Shown here: positions 54,503-62,577 of the stretch, in pieces
Numbering within the stretch: position 1 is the stretch's first letter
How the letters are laid out: each line of letters opens with the position of its first letter
Assembly (NCBI RefSeq): GCF_036884845.1
Contig: NZ_CP145732.1
Span: forward strand, 2,852,001 to 2,916,000
DNA length: 64,000 bases
Reading direction: 5' to 3'
From: Pseudomonas sp. MAG733B
GTDB taxonomy: Bacteria > Pseudomonadota > Gammaproteobacteria > Pseudomonadales > Pseudomonadaceae
Position numbers and translations under genes: made by a program
Notes under the pieces: model-generated
What the model was told of the DNA's origin: nothing
Database searches by the model: none
What the model saw: the letters and a program-made list of their open reading frames with translations, nothing else

Positions 54503-55048
54503 ATGCGCGCCCTGATGCTCGACTTTCAGCCACGCCGCCGCTCGACGCCTCTGGGCTGGAGCCTGCTGGCCGCAGGCGTGATGCTGGCGCTGACCTGCAT
54601 GGTGATTCAGCAACACCTCAGCGGGGAGGCCGAACAACAGCAAGGTCACCTGCAAACCGCGCAACGGGTGCTCACCGGCGACACCGGCAGCAAGGTCAGC
54701 CTGACCCCGGCGGAAACCCGCGAACAGGCACAGAACCTGGCCGAGATGCGCAAGGTCTCGCAGCAATTGCGCCGCCCTTGGGAACGCCTGTTCGCCACGC
54801 TCGAATCCATGCAACGCGACAACATTGCCTTGCTGACCCTGACCCCGGATGCCCGCAAAGGCCAGGTGCGGATCAGTGCCGAGGCGCGGGACCTGGACGC
54901 CATGCTCGACTTCCACCGCCGCCTCGAAGCCAGCGACGAGCTGTCCGATGTGTCGCTGCTCAGCCACGAAATCGTCGCCAACGTGCCGGAACACCCGGTG
55001 CAATTCAACTTGTCGGCTACCTGGGAGATTGGCGATGCAAATCCCTAG
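54503..55048 (+). CDS. PilN-like inner-membrane protein
   Basis: The 181-residue protein has a short cytoplasmic N-terminus, one membrane helix (about residues 18-38, LGWSLLAAGVMLALTCMVIQ), a coiled region and a ferredoxin-like periplasmic domain. This is the PilN/GspL-C pattern. It begins one base after the PilM-like stop and overlaps the next gene by 14 bases. It likely couples the PilM-like protein to the PilO-like protein. Confidence 0.72.
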   Translation: MRALMLDFQPRRRSTPLGWSLLAAGVMLALTCMVIQQHLSGEAEQQQGHLQTAQRVLTGDTGSKVSLTPAETREQAQNLAEMRKVSQQLRRPWERLFATLESMQRDNIALLTLTPDARKGQVRISAEARDLDAMLDFHRRLEASDELSDVSLLSHEIVANVPEHPVQFNLSATWEIGDANP

Positions 55049-55583
55049 ATTGATCGTCCACGAATACCTGCAAAGCCTCGGCGTTCCGGGCCTGGCAGGG
55101 TTGGCGGTGCTGGTTGTGGCACTGACTTACGGCCTGGCCGGTTTGCTGCCGGACTGGCAATCGTTGCAGCACCTGAGCCAGCAGACCCGCGAAGCCAGCG
55201 AGTACCTGGCCAAGGTCGAAGACGGCACCGTGGCCGCGCCAGTGGTACCGCAGCGCCAGCTCGATGATTTCCGCAGCAAGTTGCCGTCCCAGCCGCAGGC
55301 CACCGTGGCCATCGACAAGATCTACGCGCTGGCCGCTCAGGAGCGCATCACCCTGGCGCGAGGCGAGTACTCGCTGGGCATCGATCCGAAAACGCACCTG
55401 GCCCGTTATCAGATTCTGCTGCCGGTGCGTGGCAGCTACCCGCAACTGCGGCGCTTCCTGCACGCCTTGCTCGGCCAGTTGCCGGCGGTGGTGGTGGAGG
55501 ACGTGGAGTTCCAGCGCAAGAAGATCGCCGACACCGACCTCACCGGCCGGATCCGCATGACCCTTTACCTGTCGAGGTCATGA
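55035..55583 (+). CDS. PilO/GspM-like inner-membrane protein
   Basis: The 182-residue protein has one membrane helix near residues 18-40, a coiled stretch and a ferredoxin-like domain with QATVAIDKIYALAAQ and RYQILLPVRGSYPQLRRFLHALL, the PilO-type pattern. The ATG at 55035 lies inside the preceding gene. It overlaps the next start (ATGATGA). It should pair with the PilN-like protein in the inner-membrane platform. Confidence 0.72.
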   Translation: MQIPRLIVHEYLQSLGVPGLAGLAVLVVALTYGLAGLLPDWQSLQHLSQQTREASEYLAKVEDGTVAAPVVPQRQLDDFRSKLPSQPQATVAIDKIYALAAQERITLARGEYSLGIDPKTHLARYQILLPVRGSYPQLRRFLHALLGQLPAVVVEDVEFQRKKIADTDLTGRIRMTLYLSRS

Positions 55584-56092
55584 TGAATACCAAACGCGTA
55601 GTGGGTTGGGTGGCGTTCTTCGGTGTTGCGGCGGCGCTGATCTGGTTGCCCGATTACTTCAAGCAGGCCGATGACAGTGACGTGGAAGTCGCCGCCGTCG
55701 CCACGCCTGCCAAAGGCAAGACGTCGTCGGCCGCCAAAGCCGCCGCAGCGGTAGCGCCGATCAAGGACCTGAGCCCGGCCGGCGACCTGTTCGCCGCCCG
55801 CAGCTGGAAGGCTGCGCCAACGCTTGCCAGCGTCACCGAACAACCCGTCAACGTTGCTCCAGTCGTGCAGGCCCCCACTGCACCGCCGATGCCTTTCCAG
55901 TTCATTGGCCGCATGGATGACCGCACCGATCTGCAAGTGTTCTTGCAGAGCGGCGAAAAGATCTACGTCGTGCGCAAAGGGGATGTGATCGACGAAACAT
56001 GGAAGATCGAGGGGATTTCCGATCTGGAACTGAGCCTGGTCTATTTGCCTCTGCATTTGTCCCAGACGTTGTCTGTGGGGAGCGCGCAATGA
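55580..56092 (+). CDS. GspC/PilP-like protein with HR domain
   Basis: The 170-residue protein has one N-terminal membrane helix, an Ala/Pro-rich linker and a small C-terminal beta domain. That domain (PFQFIGRMDDRTDLQVFLQ, then EKIYVVRKGDVIDETWKIEGI) is the homology region that binds the secretin in GspC and PilP. It precedes the secretin gene with an ATGA overlap. It likely links the inner platform to the outer-membrane channel. Confidence 0.78.
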   Translation: MMNTKRVVGWVAFFGVAAALIWLPDYFKQADDSDVEVAAVATPAKGKTSSAAKAAAAVAPIKDLSPAGDLFAARSWKAAPTLASVTEQPVNVAPVVQAPTAPPMPFQFIGRMDDRTDLQVFLQSGEKIYVVRKGDVIDETWKIEGISDLELSLVYLPLHLSQTLSVGSAQ

Positions 56093-57921
56093 ACAAGTCC
56101 CGTTTGCTGATGAGCCTGTGCCTTTGTGCAGGGCTGGCCGCATGCAGCTCGGCGCAGGTCGCCAAGGAAGAAGCCTCTGACCTGATCGAACAGGGTCAGT
56201 ATGAAGCCGGGCTGGCCCGGATCGAGGAAGGGTTGCGCGAAAACCCTCGCGACACCGAACTGCACATTGCCCTCAACACCGCCCGTGCCCGCGCGATCAC
56301 CGCGCTGCTGACCCAGGCTGAGATGGACCGCGCCCAGCGCGATTTCGCTTCGGCGCGCATGGGTTACGGACGGGTGCTGACCATCGAGCCGAACAACCGC
56401 CGCGCCCAGGACGCCATGCGTCAACTGGAACATATGCGCAGCCTCGATGAAAAACTCGAACTGGCCCGTGGCGATCTGCGCCGGGGCGACATCTACGGGT
56501 CCGAGCGCCAAGTGCGGCAGATCCTCGAACTGGACCCGAACAACGAAGGCGCGCTGGAACTGCAAGGCAACATTCGCCTGGTGCAGAGTCGCAACGTGAT
56601 TCCTTATCCACAACTGCGCACTCGCCTCGACAAACCGGTGACCCTGGAATTTCGCGACGCCAACCTGAAAACCATTTTCGAAGTGCTGTCCCAGGTTGCC
56701 GGTTTGAACTTCATCTTCGACAAGGACCTGCGCCCGGACATGAAAGCCACGATCTTCGTGCGTGACGTGCGCATCGAAGACGCCGTGGAACTGCTGCTGC
56801 AACAGAACCAGTTGCACCAGAAAGTGGTGAACGAAAACACCTTGCTGATCTACCCGGACTCGCCGCAGAAGCTCAAGGATTATCAAGAGCTGGTGATGCG
56901 CACCTTCTACCTGACCAGCATCGATGCCAACACCGCGCTGAACATGATCAAGACCATGCTCAAGACCCGCGACGTGTTCGTCGATGAACGCCTAAACACC
57001 CTGACCATGCGCGACACCGGCGACGCCGTGCGCATGGCCGAGAAACTCCTGCAATCGCAAGACCAGTCCAACCCTGAAGTGGTGCTGGAAGTGGAAGTGA
57101 TGGAAGTCGCCACCCAGCGGATTCTCGACCTGGGCCTGCAATGGCCGAACACCTTCGGTGTGGTCAACAGCGATGGTTCGGCGGTGACCATTCTCGATCA
57201 GCTCAAAGGCATCAACTCCAGCCGGATCACCATTTCGCCGTCGCCACAGGCCAAGATCAACGCGCAGGACAAAGACATCAACACCCTGGCCAGCCCGGTG
57301 ATCCGCGTCAGCAACCGCGAGCAGGCGCGCATCCACATCGGTCAGCGCGTGCCGATCATCAGCGCCACTTCGGTGCCGTCGACTCAGGGACCGGTGATCA
57401 CCGAAAGCGTGACTTACCTCGATGTCGGTTTGAAACTGGAAGTGCAGCCAACCGTGCACCTGAACAACGAAGTGGCGATCAAAGTGGCGCTGGAAGTCAG
57501 CAACGCCACACCGCTGGAACCGACCCGCCAGGGCACGATTCCGGTCCAGGTCGATACCCGCAACGCGCAAACCACCTTGCGCCTGCACGACGGCGAAACC
57601 CAGATCCTTGCCGGCCTGATGCGCAACGACCATGGCAGCACCGGCAACAAGATTCCTGGCCTGGGTGACATTCCCGGCCTGGGACGGTTGTTCGGCAGCA
57701 ACAAGGACGACGTCAGCAAATCCGAGCTGGTGTTGTCGATCACGCCACGGATCGTGCGCAACCTGCCGTACCAGAGCCCGTCGGACATGGAGTTCCCTAC
57801 CGGCACCGAGACCAGCATGCACATCCAGGCGCCGGATCGCTCGAAGGTCGAAGTCGAAGAGGTTCGGGCCAATGGCATGAGCGCACCGATCGCTACCACC
57901 GTTACCGTCGGGAAGCCTTGA
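56089..57921 (+). CDS. gspD: Lipoprotein secretin (GspD/PilQ/MshL-like)
   Basis: The 610-residue protein has a lipobox LAAC (Cys19) and TPR-like helices (about 25-170). An STN/N0-type domain (about 180-250) is followed by an N1/NolW domain and the secretin domain (about 350-580) with VPIISATSVPSTQGPV and IPGLGDIPGLGRLFGS. The helical N-terminal extension and lipid anchor recall MshL and the secretins of some type IV pili. It may self-pilot to the outer membrane. It forms the exit channel for the type II-like machine. Confidence 0.92.
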   Translation: MNKSRLLMSLCLCAGLAACSSAQVAKEEASDLIEQGQYEAGLARIEEGLRENPRDTELHIALNTARARAITALLTQAEMDRAQRDFASARMGYGRVLTIEPNNRRAQDAMRQLEHMRSLDEKLELARGDLRRGDIYGSERQVRQILELDPNNEGALELQGNIRLVQSRNVIPYPQLRTRLDKPVTLEFRDANLKTIFEVLSQVAGLNFIFDKDLRPDMKATIFVRDVRIEDAVELLLQQNQLHQKVVNENTLLIYPDSPQKLKDYQELVMRTFYLTSIDANTALNMIKTMLKTRDVFVDERLNTLTMRDTGDAVRMAEKLLQSQDQSNPEVVLEVEVMEVATQRILDLGLQWPNTFGVVNSDGSAVTILDQLKGINSSRITISPSPQAKINAQDKDINTLASPVIRVSNREQARIHIGQRVPIISATSVPSTQGPVITESVTYLDVGLKLEVQPTVHLNNEVAIKVALEVSNATPLEPTRQGTIPVQVDTRNAQTTLRLHDGETQILAGLMRNDHGSTGNKIPGLGDIPGLGRLFGSNKDDVSKSELVLSITPRIVRNLPYQSPSDMEFPTGTETSMHIQAPDRSKVEVEEVRANGMSAPIATTVTVGKP

Positions 57922-57923
57922 TC

Positions 57924-58397
57924 ATGAACGCCTCGCAACGCGGTTTTACCTTGATCGAAGTCGTGGTGACGCTGTCTCTGATCGGCCTGCTGGCCGGCAT
58001 GGCTGCGCCGCTGACCGAGACCGTGGTGCGCCGGGGCAAAGAGCAGGAACTGCGTACTTCGCTGTACCAGATCCGCGATGCCATCGACGCCTACAAACGG
58101 GCATTCGATGCGGGCTACATCGAGAAGTCGCTGAACAGCAGCGGCTACCCGCCGAACCTGCAAGTGCTGGTCGAAGGCGTTCGTGACGTACGCAGTGCCA
58201 AGGGTGCCAAGTTCTTTTTCCTGCGGCGCGTGCCTCACGACCCGCTGGCGGCGGTCAAGCGTGATGACGAAGGCGGCTGGGGCTTGCGCTCCTACGACAG
58301 CACCGCTGAAAACCCGCGGGATGGGCAGGACGTCTTTGACGTTTATTCCAAGGCCCGCGGCAAAGGCCTCAACGGCATCGCCTACCGGGAGTGGTGA
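57924..58397 (+). CDS. Pseudopilin (type II secretion/type IV pilin-like), first of three
   Basis: The 157-residue precursor has a seven-residue leader and cleavage site RG|FTLIEVVVTLSLIG with Glu5. The C-terminal domain has a GspG/PilE-like beta region. The ATG at 57924 is preferred over an in-frame TTG at 57918. It starts just after the secretin stop. It belongs to the set of minor or major pseudopilins needing an external prepilin peptidase. Confidence 0.85.
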   Translation: MNASQRGFTLIEVVVTLSLIGLLAGMAAPLTETVVRRGKEQELRTSLYQIRDAIDAYKRAFDAGYIEKSLNSSGYPPNLQVLVEGVRDVRSAKGAKFFFLRRVPHDPLAAVKRDDEGGWGLRSYDSTAENPRDGQDVFDVYSKARGKGLNGIAYREW

Positions 58398-58401
58398 GCA
58401 T

Positions 58402-58776
58402 ATGCGTCGGGAAAAGGGTTTTACCCTACTGGAACTGATGGTGGTCATGGCAATCATCGCGACGCTGATGACCATCGCCTTGCCGCGCTATTTCAACAGC
58501 CTGGAGGCCTCGAAAGAGACCACCTTGCGCCAGAGCCTGTCGGCGATGCGCGAAGCACTGGACCACTACTACGGCGACACCGGGCGTTATCCCGATTCCA
58601 TCGAACAACTGGTCGAGCAGCGTTACCTGCGCAACCCACCGATGGACCCGATTTCCGAACGCAAGGACGCCTGGGTCATGGTTGCACCGCCTGAAGGCGT
58701 GGCCGGCGGCGTTGCCGATATCAAGAGCGGTGCCACAGGGAGGGCGCGTGATGGCAGCCTTTATTCCGAGTGGTAA
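58402..58776 (+). CDS. Pseudopilin, second of three
   Basis: The 124-residue precursor starts MRREKG|FTLLELMVVMAIIA, a six-residue leader with Glu5 after cleavage. The globular part is short, with YYGDTGRYPDSIEQLVEQ, resembling GspG/PilA-like minor pilins. It lies four bases after the previous stop and overlaps the next gene by about 26 bases. Confidence 0.85.
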   Translation: MRREKGFTLLELMVVMAIIATLMTIALPRYFNSLEASKETTLRQSLSAMREALDHYYGDTGRYPDSIEQLVEQRYLRNPPMDPISERKDAWVMVAPPEGVAGGVADIKSGATGRARDGSLYSEW

Positions 58777-59290
58777 GCCTGCATCAGAGGACGGCTTCAC
58801 CTACCTGGGTGTGCTGTTCCTGATCATGGTGATGGGCATGGGCCTGGCCAGTGCCGGCGAGTTGTGGTCCACCGCCTCGCGCCGTGACCGCGAACGCCAG
58901 TTGCTGTGGGTCGGCACTCAATACGCCCAGGCGCTGCGCAGCTACTACCGCAGTTCGCCCGGCTTGGCCCAGTACCCGAAAGAACTGGCCGACCTGCTGC
59001 AGGACGAGCGTTTTCCGAATGCCAAGCACCACCTCCGCCAGCTGTACCCGGACCCGATTGGCGGCGGCGAATGGTTCCTGATGCGCGGCTTCGACGGACG
59101 CATCACCGGCCTCAGCAGCCCGTCCACCGACAAGCCGCTGAAGCAGGCGGACTTTCCCACTCAATGGTCGGATTTCAACGGCATGGCCAGCTACAAGGAC
59201 TGGCAGTTCGTAGCCGAGAAAGCCTTCCTCGATGGCGCATCAGGCCCGGTCAAAGGCCCGTCGCAATCGCCACAGGCGGTGCAGCCATGA
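58751..59290 (+). CDS. Pseudopilin without Glu5, third of three
   Basis: The 179-residue precursor has a long leader ending DG and the hydrophobic helix FTYLGVLFLIMVMGMGLASA. Position 5 of the mature helix is Gly, not Glu. Loss of Glu5 is typical of the tip pseudopilin GspK, though this protein is shorter than usual GspK. It may cap the pseudopilus. The ATG at 58751 overlaps the previous gene; its stop overlaps the csgE start as ATGA. Confidence 0.8.
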   Translation: MAAFIPSGKPASEDGFTYLGVLFLIMVMGMGLASAGELWSTASRRDRERQLLWVGTQYAQALRSYYRSSPGLAQYPKELADLLQDERFPNAKHHLRQLYPDPIGGGEWFLMRGFDGRITGLSSPSTDKPLKQADFPTQWSDFNGMASYKDWQFVAEKAFLDGASGPVKGPSQSPQAVQP

Positions 59291-59670
59291 ACCGCTTCTG
59301 CCTGGCGTTGATCCTGGTGTTGAGCACTTCGGTGGCCGCCGAAGAAGACGAAATGCTCGGGTTCATCATCGACGACACGATCTCGCACATCGGCCACGAC
59401 TTTTACTACTCGTTCAGTGAACGCCTGCGGGCCACCAGCCCGATGGATTTCAACCTGGTGGTACGCGAACGACCTTCGGCTCGCTGGGGCAGCCTGGTGA
59501 CCGTGGAATTTCAACAACGTTTGGTTTACCGGCGTTTCCTGCCGCCGAACACCGTGGAGCTCAAGGACGAGGCTTATGACGCCGCCGACTGGGTACGCGG
59601 GCAGATTGTCCAGCGCAAGCTGGAAGCCTTGTTGCAGGACACCACGGACCTTGAGAGGGACGAACTATGA
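59287..59670 (+). CDS. csgE: Curli assembly chaperone CsgE
   Basis: The 127-residue protein has a signal peptide (about 1-18), then IIDDTISHIGHDFYYSFSERL, NLVVRERPSARWGSLVTVEF and LQDTTDLERDEL. These align by eye with E. coli CsgE (IGHDFY, ERPSARWGS, STGDLAHDE). CsgE is the periplasmic adaptor that caps the CsgG pore and brings substrates. It is fused into the secretion operon by ATGA overlaps on both sides. Confidence 0.93.
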   Translation: MNRFCLALILVLSTSVAAEEDEMLGFIIDDTISHIGHDFYYSFSERLRATSPMDFNLVVRERPSARWGSLVTVEFQQRLVYRRFLPPNTVELKDEAYDAADWVRGQIVQRKLEALLQDTTDLERDEL

Positions 59671-60086
59671 AAACGAAAACGTTCTTGCAGCGCACCGGTT
59701 TGTGCTTGCTCGGGCTGGGCAGCTTCGGCCTGGTCCAGGCCACGGAGCTGGTCTACACGCCCATCAACCCCTCGTTTGGCGGCAACCCGTTGAACGGCAC
59801 CTGGCTGCTCAACAACGCCCAGGCGCAGAACGACTATGACGATCCGGACTTGAAGGACCGCGCCACGCTGACCGGGACCTCGGCCCTGGAGCGCTTCAGC
59901 AGCCAGTTGCAATCGCGATTGCTGGGGCAACTGCTGGACAACATCTCCACCGGCAATACCGGGAGCCTGTCTACAGACGCTTTCATCGTCAACGTCCTCG
60001 ACGACTCAGGGCAACTGACGATTCAAGTGACCGACCGAGCGACCGGTGAAGTGTCGGAAATCAAGGTTAATGGCCTGGCCCCTTGA
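59667..60086 (+). CDS. csgF: Curli assembly factor CsgF
   Basis: The 139-residue protein has a signal peptide ending near VQA and the CsgF hallmark INPSFGGNPLNGTWLLNNAQAQND, in two conserved blocks. A C-terminal strand region with DSGQLTIQVTDRATGE follows. In E. coli the NPxFGGNPxNG segment inserts in the CsgG channel and the rest couples secretion to fibre nucleation at the cell surface. The key motif is intact. It overlaps csgE by four bases and precedes csgG by 30 bases. Confidence 0.94.
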   Translation: MKTKTFLQRTGLCLLGLGSFGLVQATELVYTPINPSFGGNPLNGTWLLNNAQAQNDYDDPDLKDRATLTGTSALERFSSQLQSRLLGQLLDNISTGNTGSLSTDAFIVNVLDDSGQLTIQVTDRATGEVSEIKVNGLAP

Positions 60087-60116
60087 GGGGATTTTGGCTG
60101 ACGGGGAGCAACGGAC

Positions 60117-61013
60117 ATGAAAAAGATAATTTTGCTAGGGATGCTGTTGGCAGCACTTCAAGGCTGCAGCCTGCGCGAGCCGATCGGGGCCGAGCAGGAC
60201 ACCGAAACCCCGACCCTGACACCACGGGCGTCGACCTATTACGACTTGATCAACATGCCGCGACCCAAGGGTCGGTTGATGGCGGTGGTGTATGGCTTCC
60301 GTGACCAGACCGGACAGTACAAACCGACGCCCGCCAGCTCGTTTTCCACCAGCGTCACCCAGGGCGCGGCGAGCATGCTGATGGACGCGATGCAGGCCAG
60401 CGGCTGGTTCGTGGTGCTGGAACGTGAAGGGCTGCAGAACCTGCTGACCGAGCGCAAGATCATCCGCGCCTCGCAGAAAAAGCCCAATACCCCGATGAAT
60501 ATCCAGGGTGAACTGCCACCGCTGCAAGCGGCGAACATGATGCTCGAAGGCGGGATCATCGCCTACGACACCAACGTGAAAAGCGGCGGGGAAGGGGCAC
60601 GCTACCTGGGTATCGACATCTCTCGCGAGTATCGCGTGGACCAGGTCACCGTGAACCTGCGGGCAGTGGACGTGCGCAGCGGCCAGATACTCGCCAACGT
60701 GATGACCAGCAAGACCATCTACTCCGTGGGCCGCAGTGCCGGCGTGTTCAAGTTCATCGAGTTCAAGAAGTTGCTCGAAGCCGAAGTCGGCTACACCACT
60801 AACGAACCGGCGCAGTTGTGTGTGTTGTCGGCGATCGAATCGGCGGTGGGGCATTTGCTGGCGCAGGGGATCGAGCGGCGTTTGTGGCAGGTGGCGGGGG
60901 ACAATTCGGTGTCTACGCAGAACGAGACGCTGGACCGGTATTTGACTCAGGCCAAAGTGGTGCCTGAGGGGTCGGAGTCGGGTTCAGGGTCGGGTTCTAG
61001 TTCGGATGAGTGA
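60117..61013 (+). CDS. csgG: Curli secretion channel lipoprotein CsgG
   Basis: The 298-residue lipoprotein (lipobox LQGC, Cys17) matches E. coli CsgG along its length: LEREGLQNLLTERKIIRA, NVKSGGEGARYLGI, VNLRAVDVRSGQIL and EVGYTTNEPAQLCVLSAIE. CsgG forms a nonameric outer-membrane pore. The constriction loop reads KPTPASSFSTS where E. coli has KPYPASNF, so the eyelet Tyr51 and Asn55 are Thr and Ser while Phe56 is kept. A Ser/Gly/Glu-rich tail ends the protein. No csgA, csgB or csgD lies in the window. Confidence 0.95.
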   Translation: MKKIILLGMLLAALQGCSLREPIGAEQDTETPTLTPRASTYYDLINMPRPKGRLMAVVYGFRDQTGQYKPTPASSFSTSVTQGAASMLMDAMQASGWFVVLEREGLQNLLTERKIIRASQKKPNTPMNIQGELPPLQAANMMLEGGIIAYDTNVKSGGEGARYLGIDISREYRVDQVTVNLRAVDVRSGQILANVMTSKTIYSVGRSAGVFKFIEFKKLLEAEVGYTTNEPAQLCVLSAIESAVGHLLAQGIERRLWQVAGDNSVSTQNETLDRYLTQAKVVPEGSESGSGSGSSSDE

Positions 61014-61059
61014 ACCGAGGCGGCCTTCGGGCCGACCTGGTTCTTGCGGATTTCGTTAT

Positions 61060-61095
61060 TCCCTGTGGGAGCCAGCCTGCTGGCGATGGCGGCCT
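61060..61095. repeat. Single REP opening the right long repeat unit
   Basis: CCCTGTGGGAGCCAGCCTGC and the following GGCGATGGCGG match the REP at 30051-30079, which opens the left unit. Confidence 0.75.
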
Positions 61096-61118
61096 GATAG
61101 CCGATCGGGATTTTGTTG

Positions 61119-61452
61119 ACCGTGTACATATCCATTTCTGCGGTAACGGCGGCTTATGGTTTCGCCCTTACGGCGAGTCCCTTTGGCAAACGCCCCAAAG
61201 GAACCAAAGGTCTCGCCCCGAACGTACGGCCCCTCGCTAAGGCTCGGGGTTCCTTCGCTCCGGTATTCATCCGGGGACACTGCCCTCCGGTCTGCTTCGC
61301 GACGACCTACATGCAGCGTGTTCGACTGCGTCGAACGGCGCTGCGCGCCACTCCCCGGATAAACACCTCCACTCAGCCTTCCGAGGGGGCGGGTGGATCA
61401 AGATCAAGAGCGGCAGGCGAGCTAACGCTCGGCCTGTTGAGTGGTTAAGAGC
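61119..61452. repeat. Structured intergenic repeat, copy B
   Basis: It corresponds to 30106-30455. The outer stem is ATCCGGGG (61269-61276)/CCCCGGAT (61353-61360). The first inner hairpin is GTTCGAC-TGC-GTCGAAC (61320-61336), different in sequence from copy A but fully paired. The second is GGCGC-TGC-GCGCC (61337-61349). Confidence 0.65.
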
Positions 61453-61470
61453 GACGGCGTAGGTTGTTTT

Positions 61471-61560
61471 GCCTTTGCCTTTGCCTTTGCCTTTGCCTTT
61501 GCCTTTGCCTTTGCCTTTGCCTTTGCCTTTGCCTTTGCCTTTGCCTTTGCCTTTGTCTTT
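61471..61560. repeat. Hexanucleotide microsatellite (GCCTTT)15
   Basis: Fifteen tandem GCCTTT units, the last one a GTCTTT variant, occupy 90 bases. Frames through it give Lys-Gly, Ala-Lys or Cys-Leu runs and are not genes. Length is likely to vary between isolates through replication slippage. Confidence 0.95.
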
Positions 61561-61567
61561 GCTTCTC

Positions 61568-61873
61568 TGTAGGAGCAAGGCTTGCCCGCGATGACGGCCT
61601 CACAACCAACCAATATCTTTCAGATGCACCCAATCCAACTGTGGGAGCCAGCCTGCTGGCGATGGCGGCCTCACAGCCAACCAATCCCTTTCAGATGGAC
61701 CCAATCCAACTGTAGGAGCCAGCCTGCTGGCGATGGCGGCCTGCCAGCCAACCAATCCCTCTCAGATGCACCCAATTCAACTGTAGGAGCGAGCCTGCTC
61801 GCGATGGCGGTGTGTCATTCAGCAGTGATGTTGTCTGACACACCGCATCGCGAGCTGGCTCGCTCCTACAGGG
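61568..61873. repeat. REP array: four tandem 71-72-bp units, the last paired
   Basis: Units begin with TGTRGGAGC at 61568, 61640, 61711 and 61782. Each has a REP followed by a linker of the type CCAACCAATCCCTTTCAGATG. The last REP is paired with an inverted partner ending near 61873. Stem bases vary together between units (CCAG/CTGG and CGAG/CTCG). Confidence 0.85.
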
Positions 61874-61898
61874 ATTTTTGGTGGGCCTCGGAGGCGTG

Positions 61899-62208
61899 TT
61901 TAAAAGCCGTCGGCGTATCTTCCTGAAAGCTACATCACCTTGCGTCGTTGCCTACAACTACGCCAGAATCCGCCGGCTTGTGCGCCTTGTCCCTGGTCTT
62001 TATCGTTCCCGTGTCGCTGGCAATTCAGCGATCGGGTTTAGCAGCTCGGTAAATTTCAAGGCTCGCCAGTGTCACCCTATGGTGGCTGTGCGTGGGGCAC
62101 TTCGGTGCGCCGGGTTCCTTGATCCCTGGTCTGCTAACCCGCGTACAGCCGCCACCCAGTCCGTTTAGCAGCGACGAGTGGCAGCTCCATTGATCAAGGA
62201 GTTTTACC
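61899..62208 (+). ncRNA. Long structured 5' leader of DUF6124 gene, copy B
   Basis: Hairpin loops TTTAGCAG occur at 62037-62044 and 62164-62171, and the complementary linker CTGCTAA at 62131-62137. The long helix joins 62081-62095 to 62139-62153 and encloses a GGCAC-TTCG-GTGC hairpin and CCGGG/CCTGG. All parts correspond to copy A, with compensatory changes. The terminator seen in copy A is missing. Confidence 0.6.
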
Positions 62209-62568
62209 ATGTTCAAACCAACACCCAACCCCCCCGAAACCGACGACGTTTCCCCGTACGATTCCCCCGATTCCAAAAAGCTCCACGAAGCCGCCGACCG
62301 CGCGTTGGATTACCATCTCAATCCTCCAAAAGACCCTGAATCACCGCGCCAACCCAGCACGATGTTCACCATCGTCCCCGACATCACCACCGAATCACTG
62401 TTGGCCCATGCCTGCGAATCCCTGGCCTCGGCCAGTGTCATGGCCAGTGACCTCGCCGGGTTCGTGGAAGGCCCTCAGCGCAACGCGTTGCTGGGCATTG
62501 CGCAGATCATCATGCTCGGCGAACTGGCAGTGAACCGGGCACTGGATAACCTGGATCCGCAGGGCTGA
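62209..62568 (+). CDS. DUF6124 family protein, copy B
   Basis: The 119-residue protein starts at an ATG after AAGGAG. It is nearly the same as the protein at 31027, with about sixteen substitutions, mainly in the proline-rich N-terminus. The C-terminal part RNALLGIAQIIMLGELAVNRAL is fully conserved between copies, so selection acts on it. Function is unknown; both copies travel with the same leader and repeat elements. Confidence 0.85.
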   Translation: MFKPTPNPPETDDVSPYDSPDSKKLHEAADRALDYHLNPPKDPESPRQPSTMFTIVPDITTESLLAHACESLASASVMASDLAGFVEGPQRNALLGIAQIIMLGELAVNRALDNLDPQG

Positions 62569-62577
62569 CACAACCCT

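Noticed and set aside
61267..61715. Frames with Lys-Gly, Ala-Lys, Lys-Gln-Arg or Cys-Leu runs
   Set aside because: They are created by the GCCTTT microsatellite and REP units and have no ribosome sites.
61568..61873. Possible CRISPR array because of regular 71-72-bp spacing
   Set aside because: The repeated part is a Pseudomonas REP, the linkers are also similar to each other, and there are no cas genes.
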